A stretch of DNA of 20,033 bases from an uncultured Lachnospiraceae bacterium (lineage in GTDB: Bacteria; Bacillota; Clostridia; Lachnospirales; Lachnospiraceae): the NCBI GenBank assembly GCA_937920345.1, contig CALGVA010000022.1:1-20033 (forward strand), in the 5' to 3' direction. Made by a program: the position numbers and the translations under genes. A model generated the notes under the pieces. It was given only the letters and a program-made list of their open reading frames with translations. It was not told where the DNA came from and ran no database searches. The first letter of the stretch is position 1. The number at the start of each line of letters is the position of its first letter. Shown piece after piece: positions 1-6,992 of the stretch.

Positions 1-499
1 CAGCATACTTAATACCTTTGCCCTTATAAGGCTCCGGTCTTCTCTTGTCTCTGATCTCAGCCGCAAATTGACCAACTTTTTCTTTATCAATACCTTTGAC
101 GATGATTACATTCTGACCTTCCATAACGGTCTCGATCCCCTCCGGGTCCGTCATCTCTACCGGATGAGAGTAGCCCAGGTTGAGTGTCAGAGTCTTGCCG
201 GATTTGGATGCTCTGTAACCTACACCGTTTACTTCCAGTTTCTTCTCATAACCTTCTGTTACACCGACTACCATATTGTTGAGCAGTGTTCTTGTCAGAC
301 CATGGAAAGACTTCATTTTCTTTAAGTCATTCGGTCTGGATACGAGGATCTGATCACCCTCAACTTTAATTTCCATTTCTGCCGGAAGCACTCTTTCCAG
401 TGTTCCCTTGGGACCTTTTACAGTCACTTTATTATTTTCTGCTATCTCCACGGTTACTCCCGCAGGAATAGCGATTGGCATTCTTCCTATACGTGACAT
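1..499 (-). CDS. rplF: 50S ribosomal protein L6 (uL6), 3' end cut off by window
   Basis: The reading begins MSRIGRMPIAIPAGV and continues for 166 residues to the left edge, ending at PEPYKGKGIKYA. This is the L6 C-terminal RNA-binding segment, so only about a dozen residues should be missing compared with the usual length near 180. L6 binds 23S rRNA at the base of the L7/L12 stalk. The start at 499 is set by an AGGAGGT ribosome binding site seven bases upstream. It is the last visible gene of the S10-spc operon and follows rpsH by 60 bp. Further spc genes (rplR, rpsE and so on) would be expected to the left but are not in the window. Confidence 0.97.
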   Translation of the reverse strand, partial: MSRIGRMPIAIPAGVTVEIAENNKVTVKGPKGTLERVLPAEMEIKVEGDQILVSRPNDLKKMKSFHGLTRTLLNNMVVGVTEGYEKKLEVNGVGYRASKSGKTLTLNLGYSHPVEMTDPEGIETVMEGQNVIIVKGIDKEKVGQFAAEIRDKRRPEPYKGKGIKYA

Positions 500-559
500 G
501 CCCGTACCTCCTGTTTTTATTCTATTTTACAATAGTTTCTATCTTCCTTTTACTGCTCC

Positions 560-961
560 CTACCAAACAAAAGCTAATACTTCGCCGCCTACCTGCAGCT
601 CTCTTGCCTTCTTGTCTGTTACAACACCCTGATTGGTGGAAATGATCGCAACGCCAAGACCGCCGAGAACCTTCGGAAGATCTTCCTTACCCGCATATAC
701 ACGAAGACCCGGTTTGGAAATTCTCTTGATACCGGAAATGATCTTGTCATTCTTATCCTCGCCGTATTTTAATGTAATATGAATGGTCTTGAAGCTGCCG
801 CTGTCAATCACATCAAACTTTCTAATATATCCTTCATCCAGAAGAATCTGCGCGATTGCTAATTTCATCTTGGATGAGGGTACATCAACTGTATCATGTT
901 TTGCAGTATTTGCGTTACGGATTCTTGTAAGCATATCTGCAATGGGATCGCTCATTGTCAT
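560..961 (-). CDS. rpsH: 30S ribosomal protein S8 (uS8)
   Basis: A complete 133-residue S8, a normal length for the family. The N-terminus MTMSDPIADMLTRIRNA and the C-terminal GGLGVAIISTNQGVVTD...GGEVLAFVW are diagnostic; the SSTNQGV-type loop contacts helix 21 of 16S rRNA. In E. coli S8 is also the spc operon autoregulator; nothing here shows whether that holds in this organism. The start at 961 (ATGACAATGAGC) is preceded by GGAGG at seven bases; the second ATG, two codons in, is possible but its spacing is less good. It lies 15 bp after rpsN and is cotranscribed with it. Confidence 0.98.
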   Translation of the reverse strand: MTMSDPIADMLTRIRNANTAKHDTVDVPSSKMKLAIAQILLDEGYIRKFDVIDSGSFKTIHITLKYGEDKNDKIISGIKRISKPGLRVYAGKEDLPKVLGGLGVAIISTNQGVVTDKKARELQVGGEVLAFVW

Positions 962-976
962 GATTTTTCCTCCTTC

Positions 977-1162
977 CTACCAGCTTGCTTTCTTCACGCC
1001 GGGAATCTGACCTTTATATGCTAATTCACGGAAGCAAATTCTGCAAATTCCGTATTTTCTTAAATAAGCATGTGGACGACCACAGATTTTGCAACGGTTA
1101 TATTCTCTTACGGAGAATTTCGGTTTACGCTGCTGTTTGATCTTCATTGCTGTCTTAGCCAT
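977..1162 (-). CDS. rpsN: 30S ribosomal protein S14 type Z (zinc-binding uS14)
   Basis: A 61-residue S14 of the short zinc-binding (C+) type. Cysteines 24, 27, 40 and 43 form the CKIC...CRIC zinc knuckle, and GQIPGVKKASW is the standard C-terminus. Many Bacillota also keep a zinc-independent long S14 paralogue elsewhere for zinc starvation; none is in this window. S14 assembles into the 30S head near S3 and S10. The gene sits between rplE (14 bp) and rpsH (15 bp) in the canonical spc position, with an AAGGAGGTAAATTC ribosome binding site immediately upstream. Confidence 0.98.
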   Translation of the reverse strand: MAKTAMKIKQQRKPKFSVREYNRCKICGRPHAYLRKYGICRICFRELAYKGQIPGVKKASW

Positions 1163-1176
1163 GAATTTACCTCCTT

Positions 1177-1719
1177 CTATTTAGCGAATGGCATGTTAAA
1201 TAATCTCAACAACTCACGAGCTTCCTCATCTGTCCTGGCAGTTGTAACAATGATGACATCCATACCTCTTACTTTATCTACCTTGTCATACTCAATCTCC
1301 GGGAAGATGATCTGTTCCTTGATACCCAGTGCATAATTACCTCTGCCGTCAAAGGAATTGGCGCTAACGCCTCTGAAGTCACGTACACGAGGCAGTGCAA
1401 GGTTTACAAGACGATCCAGGAACTCATACATCTTATCGCCGCGGAGCGTCGTCTTACAGCCGATTGCCTGACCTTCTCTGATCTTGAAGTTGGCAACAGA
1501 GTTCTTTGCCTTGGTTATGACTGCCTTCTGTCCGGTAATTGTTTCCATATCGCTCACAGCCGCTTCCAGGATCTTAGCGTTTTCCTTCGCTTCACCAACG
1601 CCCATGTTAATTACGATTTTGTCAAGTTTCGGAACTTCCATAACATTTTTATATCCAAACTTTTTGACCATAGCATCTACGATCTCGTTTTTATACATCT
1701 CTTTCAGTCTACTACTCAA
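1177..1719 (-). CDS. rplE: 50S ribosomal protein L5 (uL5)
   Basis: A complete 180-residue L5. Recognised from VPKLDKIVINMGVGEA near residues 30-45, the TGQKAVITKAKNSVANFKIREG segment, LPRVRDFRGV, and the C-terminal TTARTDEEARELLRLFNMPF. L5 binds 5S rRNA and forms the central protuberance, bridging to S13 and the P-site tRNA. It starts with ATG at 1719, with AAAGGAGGTC upstream, and lies 24 bp after rplX and 14 bp before rpsN. No irregularity was seen. Confidence 0.98.
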   Translation of the reverse strand: MSSRLKEMYKNEIVDAMVKKFGYKNVMEVPKLDKIVINMGVGEAKENAKILEAAVSDMETITGQKAVITKAKNSVANFKIREGQAIGCKTTLRGDKMYEFLDRLVNLALPRVRDFRGVSANSFDGRGNYALGIKEQIIFPEIEYDKVDKVRGMDVIIVTTARTDEEARELLRLFNMPFAK

Positions 1720-1743
1720 CGTTTTAGACCTCCTTTCTTAGAA

Positions 1744-2055
1744 TTAGTCAATGATGTCGCCTGTGGATTTCACAAAGCGGACTTTCTTATCCTTCTCGAA
1801 CTTAAAACCAATCCTCGTTGCTTTTCCCTTGTGCACATACATTACGTTGGAAGCGTCGATCGGTGCTTCCTTCTGGACAATACCGCCGTTCTGATTGGCT
1901 GCCGAAGGCTTCTCGTGCTTTGTGATCATGTTGACACCCTCAACCAGAACCTTGTTGTTCTTTCTGTCTACGGATATCACTTTGCCTTCCTTGTCCTTAT
2001 CTTTACCGGCGATTACCTTAACGGTATCACCCTTCTTAATCTTAAATGTTGACAT
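1744..2055 (-). CDS. rplX: 50S ribosomal protein L24 (uL24)
   Basis: A 103-residue L24 with the N-terminal KOW motif (KIKKGDTVKVIAGKDKDKEG, about residues 5-24) and the LVEGVNMITKHEKP segment that follows in bacterial L24. It is an assembly initiator that binds the 5' domain of 23S rRNA near the exit of the peptide tunnel. The start at 2055 has GGAGGTGCCGGT upstream. The gene lies 11 bp after rplN, so translation is probably tightly linked. Confidence 0.98.
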   Translation of the reverse strand: MSTFKIKKGDTVKVIAGKDKDKEGKVISVDRKNNKVLVEGVNMITKHEKPSAANQNGGIVQKEAPIDASNVMYVHKGKATRIGFKFEKDKKVRFVKSTGDIID

Positions 2056-2066
2056 ACCGGCACCTC

Positions 2067-2435
2067 CTATAATACTTCCGGAGCCAGTGAAACAATTTTC
2101 ATAAACTGTTTATCACGAAGCTCTCTTGCTACTGGTCCAAAAATACGGGTTCCTCTCGGAGTCTTATCCTCCTTGATGATAACAGCAGCATTCTCGTCAA
2201 ATCTGATATAAGAACCGTCTTTACGACGAGCGCCTTTTACACTACGAACAACTACAGCCTTTACAACGTCGCCTTTTTTTACAACGCCGCCTGGTGTTGC
2301 GTCTTTGACCGTAGCAACAATGATATCACCGATACGTGCATATCTTCTTGTAGAACCGCCCACAACTCTGATGCACAGAAGCTCTTTTGCACCGGTATTG
2401 TCAGCGACCTTAAGTCTGCTTTCCTGTTGAATCAT
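2067..2435 (-). CDS. rplN: 50S ribosomal protein L14 (uL14)
   Basis: A 122-residue L14, the standard family length, starting MIQQESRLKVADNTGAKE and ending MKIVSLAPEVL. L14 binds 23S rRNA and forms intersubunit bridges with the 30S subunit. The frame stays open about 150 bp further upstream through the hairpin repeat, but the L14 start at 2435 is fixed by family alignment and by an AGAAGGAGA site upstream. An unusually long 214-bp spacer filled with tandem hairpins separates it from rpsQ; normally this junction is short. Confidence 0.98.
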   Translation of the reverse strand: MIQQESRLKVADNTGAKELLCIRVVGGSTRRYARIGDIIVATVKDATPGGVVKKGDVVKAVVVRSVKGARRKDGSYIRFDENAAVIIKEDKTPRGTRIFGPVARELRDKQFMKIVSLAPEVL

Positions 2436-2472
2436 GCTGATTTCTCCTTCTTTCCATATTTGCGTATTGTCA

Positions 2473-2649
2473 CCGACTTTGCGAAGCAAACGTCGCAGAC
2501 GAAACTTAGTTTTTCTTAGGCGGCGTATTCCAGACGCCTTAGAGAAACTCTTTGTCGTTTTTCCGACTTTGCGAAGCAAACGTCGCAAACAAAGTTTTAG
2601 TTTTTCTTAGGCGGCGTTCTTTGACGCCTTAGAGAAACTCTTTGTTTTA
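2473..2649 (-). repeat. Tandem 90-bp two-hairpin repeat in the rpsQ-rplN spacer
   Basis: Two direct copies, 2473-2562 and 2563-2649, repeat with a 90-bp period and few differences. Each has two inverted repeats. One is CGACTTTGC-GAA-GCAAACGTCG (2473-2495 and 2563-2585), a short hairpin with a three-base loop and one bulge. The other is a long imperfect stem, about 24 bp per arm, centred on GGCGT-loop-ACGCC (loops of 7 and 6 bases, at about 2521-2538 and 2612-2627) and flanked by TTTCTTAG/CTTAGAGAAACTC. Loop bases differ between copies while the arms are kept. They are transcribed within the ribosomal mRNA. Neither stem is followed by a U-tract typical of an intrinsic terminator. Confidence 0.9.
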
Positions 2650-2904
2650 TTACTTTGCTTTCTCGACAATCTCAACAAGTCTCCATCTCTTATCTTTGGA
2701 TAAGGGTCTGGTCTCCATTACCTTAACTGTATCACCGATGTTACACTCATTGTTCTCATCATGCGCTTTCAATTTATAGGTCTTCTTTACAATCTTCTTG
2801 TAAAGCGGATGTTTAACATGGTCCTCGATTGCAACCACGATCGTCTTATCCATCTTGTTACTGGTAACTTTACCAGTACGGGTCTTTCTCAAATTTCTTT
2901 CCAC
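2650..2904 (-). CDS. rpsQ: 30S ribosomal protein S17 (uS17)
   Basis: An 84-residue S17. The N-terminus MERNLRKTRTGKVTSNKMDKTIVV and the segment HPLYKKIVKKTYKLKAHDE...CNIGDTVKVMETRPLSKDKRWRLVEIVEKA match the OB-fold family throughout. S17 is a primary 16S rRNA binder in the 5' domain. It starts at 2904 with an AAAGGAGACTC site and lies 59 bp after rpmC. Its stop codon directly abuts the hairpin repeat array. Confidence 0.98.
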   Translation of the reverse strand: MERNLRKTRTGKVTSNKMDKTIVVAIEDHVKHPLYKKIVKKTYKLKAHDENNECNIGDTVKVMETRPLSKDKRWRLVEIVEKAK

Positions 2905-2963
2905 GGTTGAGTCTCCTTTCTTATGATTTCAGCAACCTGAAAATGATTTCAAAAAACTGAAAT

Positions 2964-3170
2964 CTATTCTACCTTAGCCTTCTGCGTGATAATCGTCTGA
3001 ATCCTGGCGATGTTTCTTCTGACATCCTTGATTCTTGCCGTGTTATCCAACTGATTGGTTGCATTCTGGAATCTCAAATTGAAAAGTTCTTTCTTCGCAT
3101 CAACCAATTCCTGCGCTAATTCTGCATCTGATTTGTTTTTTAAATCTTCTACAAATTTATTCGTTTTCAT
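2964..3170 (-). CDS. rpmC: 50S ribosomal protein L29 (uL29)
   Basis: A 68-residue L29: MKTNKFVEDLKNKSDAELAQELVDAKKELFNLRFQNATNQLDNTARIKDVRRNIARIQTII, the usual two-helix hairpin that sits by the tunnel exit near L23. The frame is open further upstream, but the family start is the ATG at 3170. That start lies inside the end of rplP, so the two genes overlap by 14 bp in different frames, suggesting translational coupling. The ribosome binding site (AAGGCGGTG) is within rplP coding sequence. Confidence 0.97.
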   Translation of the reverse strand: MKTNKFVEDLKNKSDAELAQELVDAKKELFNLRFQNATNQLDNTARIKDVRRNIARIQTIITQKAKVE

Positions 3171-3597
3171 TTGATACACCGCCTTCCAAATCTGCTTTAG
3201 AAACGATCTTACATTTGCAAGGAAGCTTATGTGTTGCAAGACGTAACGCTTCTTTAGCCACATCCTCAGCTACTCCCGCGATCTCGAACATTACACGTCC
3301 GGGTTTTACAACTGCAACCCAGTATTCCAGAGTACCTTTACCGGAACCCATACGTGTTTCAGCCGGTTTTGCTGTTACAGGTTTATCAGGGAATATTTTG
3401 ATCCAAACTTTACCGCCACGCTTGATATGACGCGTCATAGCAATACGGGCTGCTTCGATCTGGTTGGATTTGATCCAACAGGGCTCTAATGCAATGATAC
3501 CGTACTCACCATAGGTGATCGTGTTGCCGCGGGTAGCTTTTCCGCTCATAGAGCCGCGAAACTGTTTACGACGTTTTACTCTTTTAGGCATTAACAT
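3157..3597 (-). CDS. rplP: 50S ribosomal protein L16 (uL16)
   Basis: A 146-residue L16 (MLMPKRVKRRKQFRGSMSGKATRG...). The family signature MGSGKGTLEYWVAVVKPGRVMFEI is present around residues 83-106. L16 organises the A-site and lies near the 5S rRNA/L5 region. The start at 3597 overlaps the rpsC stop as TAATG, and a GGGAG site lies about nine bases upstream; the second ATG two codons later would be too far. Its 3' end overlaps rpmC by 14 bp. The short acidic tail EGGVSNENE is slightly longer than in many homologues. Confidence 0.98.
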   Translation of the reverse strand: MLMPKRVKRRKQFRGSMSGKATRGNTITYGEYGIIALEPCWIKSNQIEAARIAMTRHIKRGGKVWIKIFPDKPVTAKPAETRMGSGKGTLEYWVAVVKPGRVMFEIAGVAEDVAKEALRLATHKLPCKCKIVSKADLEGGVSNENE

Positions 3598-4253
3598 TAT
3601 TTATCGCTCCCTTCCACATTAGATTTAGTCGGAAGTACCTCACCTTTATAGATCCATACTTTGACACCAAGTTTACCGTATGTCGTATCGGCCTCAGCGA
3701 AACCGTAGTCAATATCCGCTCTCAGAGTCTGAAGCGGGATCGTGCCTTCGCTGTAGAACTCCGTACGTGCGATATCCGCACCGCCAAGACGTCCTGATAC
3801 GGCAGTCTTGATACCTTCTGCTCCGGCCTTCATGGTTCTGCCCATGCAGGACTTCATGGCACGTCTGAAGGATACACGATTCTCCAGCTGCTGTGCAATG
3901 TTCTCTGCAACAAGCTGTGCATCTTTATCCGGTCTCTTGATCTCCTTGATGTCTACGAAAACTTTCTTGCTTGTCAGCTTGGAAAGCTCTTTCTTCGTTA
4001 CTTCGATCTCTGCACCGCCCTTACCGATCACAACGCCCGGTTTTGCTGTGTAGATGATCACTTTCACTCTGTCGGATGCTCTCTCAATCTCGATCTTTGC
4101 AATACCGGCACTGTATAATTTCTTCTTTAAGTATGTTCTGATGTTATAGTCCTCTACCAGGAAATCAGAAAACTCTGCATCAGCATACCATTTGGAATCC
4201 CAATCTTTAATGATACCGACTCTCAGGCCGTGTGGATTAACTTTCTGTCCCAT
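3597..4253 (-). CDS. rpsC: 30S ribosomal protein S3 (uS3)
   Basis: A complete 218-residue S3. The N-terminus MGQKVNPHGLRVGIIKDWDSKWYAD is typical. A type II KH domain carries the GKGG loop at residues 77-80, and the C-terminal domain contains SGRLGGADIARTE. S3 lines the mRNA entry channel of the 30S head. It starts at 4253 after an AAGGAGAACAAC site, 23 bp after rplV. Its stop overlaps the rplP start by one base (TAATG), the usual sign of translational coupling. Confidence 0.98.
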   Translation of the reverse strand: MGQKVNPHGLRVGIIKDWDSKWYADAEFSDFLVEDYNIRTYLKKKLYSAGIAKIEIERASDRVKVIIYTAKPGVVIGKGGAEIEVTKKELSKLTSKKVFVDIKEIKRPDKDAQLVAENIAQQLENRVSFRRAMKSCMGRTMKAGAEGIKTAVSGRLGGADIARTEFYSEGTIPLQTLRADIDYGFAEADTTYGKLGVKVWIYKGEVLPTKSNVEGSDK

Positions 4254-4276
4254 GTTGTTCTCCTTCCTATATGATC

Positions 4277-4663
4277 CTATCTTTCATCAAGCACGATCGT
4301 GATGTGGCTCATTCTCTTCTCGATCCTGTAAGCTCTGCCCTGTGCTCTCGGTCTTACTCTCTTCATGGTCGGCCCTTTGTTTGCATAACACTCTGCAATA
4401 TAAAGGTTCTCCACATTCATGCCGTTGTTGTTCTCTGCGTTAGCAACTGCAGACTCTAACAGCTTCTTAATGATGCTTGATGCGTATCTGGGATTGTATG
4501 CAAGGATTGCAAGCGCTGTCTCCACATCTTTTCCTCTGATGGCATCCAATACGAAACACGCCTTCTGAACAGACACTCTTGCGTAAGACAGCTTAGCGGA
4601 GGGTCTTGTATCTTTATTCGCGTTTCTCTCTCTCTTTATCTGGGATCTATGTCCTTTAGCCAT
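4277..4663 (-). CDS. rplV: 50S ribosomal protein L22 (uL22)
   Basis: A 128-residue L22, recognised by the SYARVSVQKACFVLDAIRGKDVETAL core and the tunnel-loop/C-terminal segment KRVRPRAQGRAYRIEKRMSHITIVL. Its extended hairpin lines the nascent peptide tunnel, where macrolide resistance changes occur in this protein. The N-terminus MAKGHRSQIKRERNANKDTRPSA adds a basic stretch of roughly 17 residues over the shortest bacterial L22 proteins. I associate this form with Lachnospiraceae, from memory. It has an AAAGGAGGCT site upstream of the ATG at 4663. Confidence 0.98.
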   Translation of the reverse strand: MAKGHRSQIKRERNANKDTRPSAKLSYARVSVQKACFVLDAIRGKDVETALAILAYNPRYASSIIKKLLESAVANAENNNGMNVENLYIAECYANKGPTMKRVRPRAQGRAYRIEKRMSHITIVLDER

Positions 4664-4684
4664 AGATTTAAGCCTCCTTTCAAA

Positions 4685-4966
4685 TTAGCGAACTTTGGAC
4701 TTTCTCTCGTCCTTATCATGTCCTCTATAAGTTCTGGTAGCCACGAACTCGCCGAGCTTATGACCAACCATATCCTCCGTAACATATACCGGTACGTGCT
4801 TTCTTCCGTCATGCACAGCAAATGTGTGTCCCACGAAAGAAGGGAAGATCGTAGAACGGCGGGACCAGGTCTTAATAACCTGTTTCTGTCCTGACGCATT
4901 CAAAGCATCTACTTTCTTCAATAAGCTCGCATCTGCAAACGGTCCTTTTTTCAGTGATCTAGCCAT
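4685..4966 (-). CDS. rpsS: 30S ribosomal protein S19 (uS19)
   Basis: A 93-residue S19: MARSLKKGPFADASLLKKV...TWSRRSTIFPSFVGHTFAVHDGRKHVPVYVTEDMVGHKLGEFVATRTYRGH, conserved from end to end. S19 sits at the top of the 30S head and contacts S13 and the A-site finger. The start at 4966 has TTAGGAGGTTTGAA upstream. It is preceded by a 127-bp spacer containing a two-hairpin element, much longer than the usual rplB-rpsS gap. Confidence 0.98.
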   Translation of the reverse strand: MARSLKKGPFADASLLKKVDALNASGQKQVIKTWSRRSTIFPSFVGHTFAVHDGRKHVPVYVTEDMVGHKLGEFVATRTYRGHDKDERKSKVR

Positions 4967-5006
4967 TTCAAACCTCCTAATTTATTTTCATATTCTCACA
5001 GACTCT

Positions 5007-5091
5007 GAAGAATTGCCTCGCAATTCTTCCAGCCGAAGTCGTAGCATTTCTTAGGCGGCGTTCTCTGACGCCTTAGAAATTCTCTTCGGCT
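5007..5091 (-). repeat. Two-hairpin element in the rplB-rpsS spacer, related to the 90-bp repeats
   Basis: There are two perfect or near-perfect inverted repeats. Positions 5007-5029 are GAAGAATTGC-CTC-GCAATTCTTC, a perfect 10-bp stem. Positions 5031-5091 form a long stem with AGCCGAAG/CTTCGGCT (5031-5038 and 5084-5091) outside, and ATTTCTTAGGCG/CGCCTTAGAAAT (5046-5057 and 5069-5080, one mismatch) inside. The inner part shares TTCTTAGGCGGCGT...GACGCCTTAGA with the repeats at 2473-2649, in the same orientation. The order (long hairpin first in the mRNA, short tight hairpin second) is also the same. The outer arms differ in sequence, but each is self-complementary. Confidence 0.85.
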
Positions 5092-5093
5092 TG

Positions 5094-5936
5094 TTATTTA
5101 ATCGCTCTGCCGTCTCTTCTTCTTACGATCAGCTTATTGGACGCTTTCTTCTTCTTACGTGTCTTCAAGCCGAGTGCAGGTTTACCCCAGGGTGTGCATG
5201 GACCAGGACGACCGATCGGTGCTCTACCCTCACCACCGCCGTGCGGATGGTCATTCGGGTTCATAACGGAACCGCGGACCGTAGGACGGATTCCCATGTG
5301 GCGCTTACGTCCTGCTTTACCGATCTTAATCAGGTTGTGATCTACATTGCCGACCGTTCCTACTGTCGCACGACATACGATCGGAACCATTCTCATTTCA
5401 CCGGAGGGAAGTCTCAGTGTCGCATACTTGCCTTCCTTAGCCATAAGCTGTGCACTGTTGCCCGCGGAACGAACCATCTGTCCGCCCTTGCCGGGATATA
5501 ACTCGATATTATGAACCAGTGTACCTACCGGAATCGCGGATAACGGTAAGCAGTTACCTACTCTTACTTCCGCCTCGGGACCGTTCATAACTTTCATGCC
5601 GTCTGTCAGACCTTCCGGTGCGAGGATATATGCCTTCTCGCCGTCCTCGTAACAGATCAGCGCGATGTTTGCTGTTCTGTTGGGATCGTACTCGATACCG
5701 ATTACCTTAGCCTGAATACCATCTTTATTTCTCTTGAAATCAATGTTTCTGTATAATCTTCTGCTTCCACCGCCGTGGTGTCTGACCGTGATCTTACCCT
5801 GATTGTTACGTCCCGCATTCTTCTTAAGAGAAGTGCAGAGTGCTTTCTCAGGTGTCTTCTTCGTGATCTCAGAGAAATCAGAACCGGTCATATTACGTCT
5901 TGACGGTGTATAGGGGTTGTATGTCTTAATTCCCAT
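5094..5936 (-). CDS. rplB: 50S ribosomal protein L2 (uL2)
   Basis: A complete 280-residue L2, starting MGIKTYNPYTPSRRNMTGSDFSEIT. The GRNNQGKITVRHHGGGSRR motif and the C-terminal MNPNDHPHGGGEGRAPIG segment, with the conserved histidine near the peptidyl transferase centre, are intact. L2 supports subunit joining and peptidyl transfer. The start at 5936 has an AAAGGAGATAAGAGATC leader. A 101-bp spacer with no gene separates it from rplW; that spacer holds only a small TTCCCG-TTC-CGGGAA hairpin. Confidence 0.98.
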   Translation of the reverse strand: MGIKTYNPYTPSRRNMTGSDFSEITKKTPEKALCTSLKKNAGRNNQGKITVRHHGGGSRRLYRNIDFKRNKDGIQAKVIGIEYDPNRTANIALICYEDGEKAYILAPEGLTDGMKVMNGPEAEVRVGNCLPLSAIPVGTLVHNIELYPGKGGQMVRSAGNSAQLMAKEGKYATLRLPSGEMRMVPIVCRATVGTVGNVDHNLIKIGKAGRKRHMGIRPTVRGSVMNPNDHPHGGGEGRAPIGRPGPCTPWGKPALGLKTRKKKKASNKLIVRRRDGRAIK

Positions 5937-6037
5937 GATCTCTTATCTCCTTTTTTATCAGATTTTTGCGCGGAGCCGTGTGTCAGCCCGCATACATTAT
6001 CTCTATTTCCCGTTCCGGGAAGAATCGCTTCGTTCTG

Positions 6038-6337
6038 TTACAGGCCTGCAAAGATCTCAATGTCCTTGCTGTCCTGTGTCAACTGTACGATCGCCTTCTT
6101 GGTCTTGGCCGTCTTGCCGTATACCATACCACGTCTTTTGGTCTTGCCGTCCATGTTCATCGTGTTGACCTTGGCTACCTTCGTTCCTTCAAACATCTTC
6201 TCAACAGCTTCTTTGATCTGCGTCTTATTGGCTTCGGGATGAACCAGGAAAGTATATTTCTTCTCGCTCATGCCTGCCATGCTCTTCTCTGTGATCACCG
6301 GTTTGAGGATTACATCATAATACTGAATTGCTGCCAT
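6038..6337 (-). CDS. rplW: 50S ribosomal protein L23 (uL23)
   Basis: A 99-residue L23 (MAAIQYYDVILKPVITEKSMAGMSEKKYTFLVHPEANKTQIKEAVEKMF...), normal in length. It forms the docking site at the tunnel exit for trigger factor and SRP. Its ATG overlaps the rplD stop as TAATG, so it is probably translated by reinitiation. The KTKRRG basic loop that contacts 23S rRNA is present around residues 64-69. Confidence 0.98.
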   Translation of the reverse strand: MAAIQYYDVILKPVITEKSMAGMSEKKYTFLVHPEANKTQIKEAVEKMFEGTKVAKVNTMNMDGKTKRRGMVYGKTAKTKKAIVQLTQDSKDIEIFAGL

Positions 6338-6957
6338 TATGCATACACCTCCTCGATCTTTGCTACGGCTTCCTTAGTGATTACTAAAGTATCGCCCTTT
6401 AAGATATCATACACATTGATATTTTCTGCTACTGCCGTGGATACTGTAGGAAGATTTCTCGCGGAAAGAATCACGTTCTTGTCCTGCTCTCCGATTACTA
6501 CCATTGCCTTCTCTACTTTCAGGTTATCCATAACTTCTTTAAATTTCTTTGTCTTGATCTCATCCAGCTTTAACTCGTCTAATACGATCAGCTTGTTGTC
6601 CTGTACTCTGCTGGTCAGCACAGACTTGAGAGCCGCCTGCTTCTCTTTCTTATTTAATTTGAAAGAGTAATCTCTCGGAACGGGTGCGAATACAACACCG
6701 CCGCCCTTCCACTGAGGCGCTCTTGTGGAACCCTGTCTTGCGTGACCTGTTCCCTTCTGTCTCCAGGGCTTTCTGCCGCCGCCGGACACTTCGGAACGAG
6801 TCTTTGCCTTCTGTGTTCCCTGACGCTTATTGGCAAGTGTCTGGACAACTGCCATGTGTACTAAGTGTTCATTGATCTCGACACCAAATACCGCATCGTT
6901 TAAGTCCATCTTGCCGACTTCCTTACCTTCCATATTATAAACAGATACGTTTGCCAT
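6337..6957 (-). CDS. rplD: 50S ribosomal protein L4 (uL4)
   Basis: A 206-residue L4. The tunnel loop GGGRKPWRQKGTGHARQGSTRAPQW (about residues 60-84) and GGGVVFAPVPRDYSFKLNKK are diagnostic. L4 lines the peptide tunnel opposite L22. In E. coli it also represses its own S10 operon through the leader; whether it acts on the structured leader seen here at 8149-8308 is unknown. It starts at 6957 behind an AAAGGAGGACC site, 35 bp after rplC, and overlaps rplW by one base. Confidence 0.98.
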   Translation of the reverse strand: MANVSVYNMEGKEVGKMDLNDAVFGVEINEHLVHMAVVQTLANKRQGTQKAKTRSEVSGGGRKPWRQKGTGHARQGSTRAPQWKGGGVVFAPVPRDYSFKLNKKEKQAALKSVLTSRVQDNKLIVLDELKLDEIKTKKFKEVMDNLKVEKAMVVIGEQDKNVILSARNLPTVSTAVAENINVYDILKGDTLVITKEAVAKIEEVYA

Positions 6958-6992
6958 CTGAATGGTCCTCCTTTCATCTGTGACTCAGGTCA

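Noticed and set aside
2436..2588. Upstream in-frame extension of L14 reading through the hairpin repeats, giving repeated RRLLRKVG peptides
   Set aside because: The 90-bp period is a multiple of three, so the repeat stays open by chance. L14 is conserved from MIQQESRLKVADNTG and has its own ribosome binding site there.
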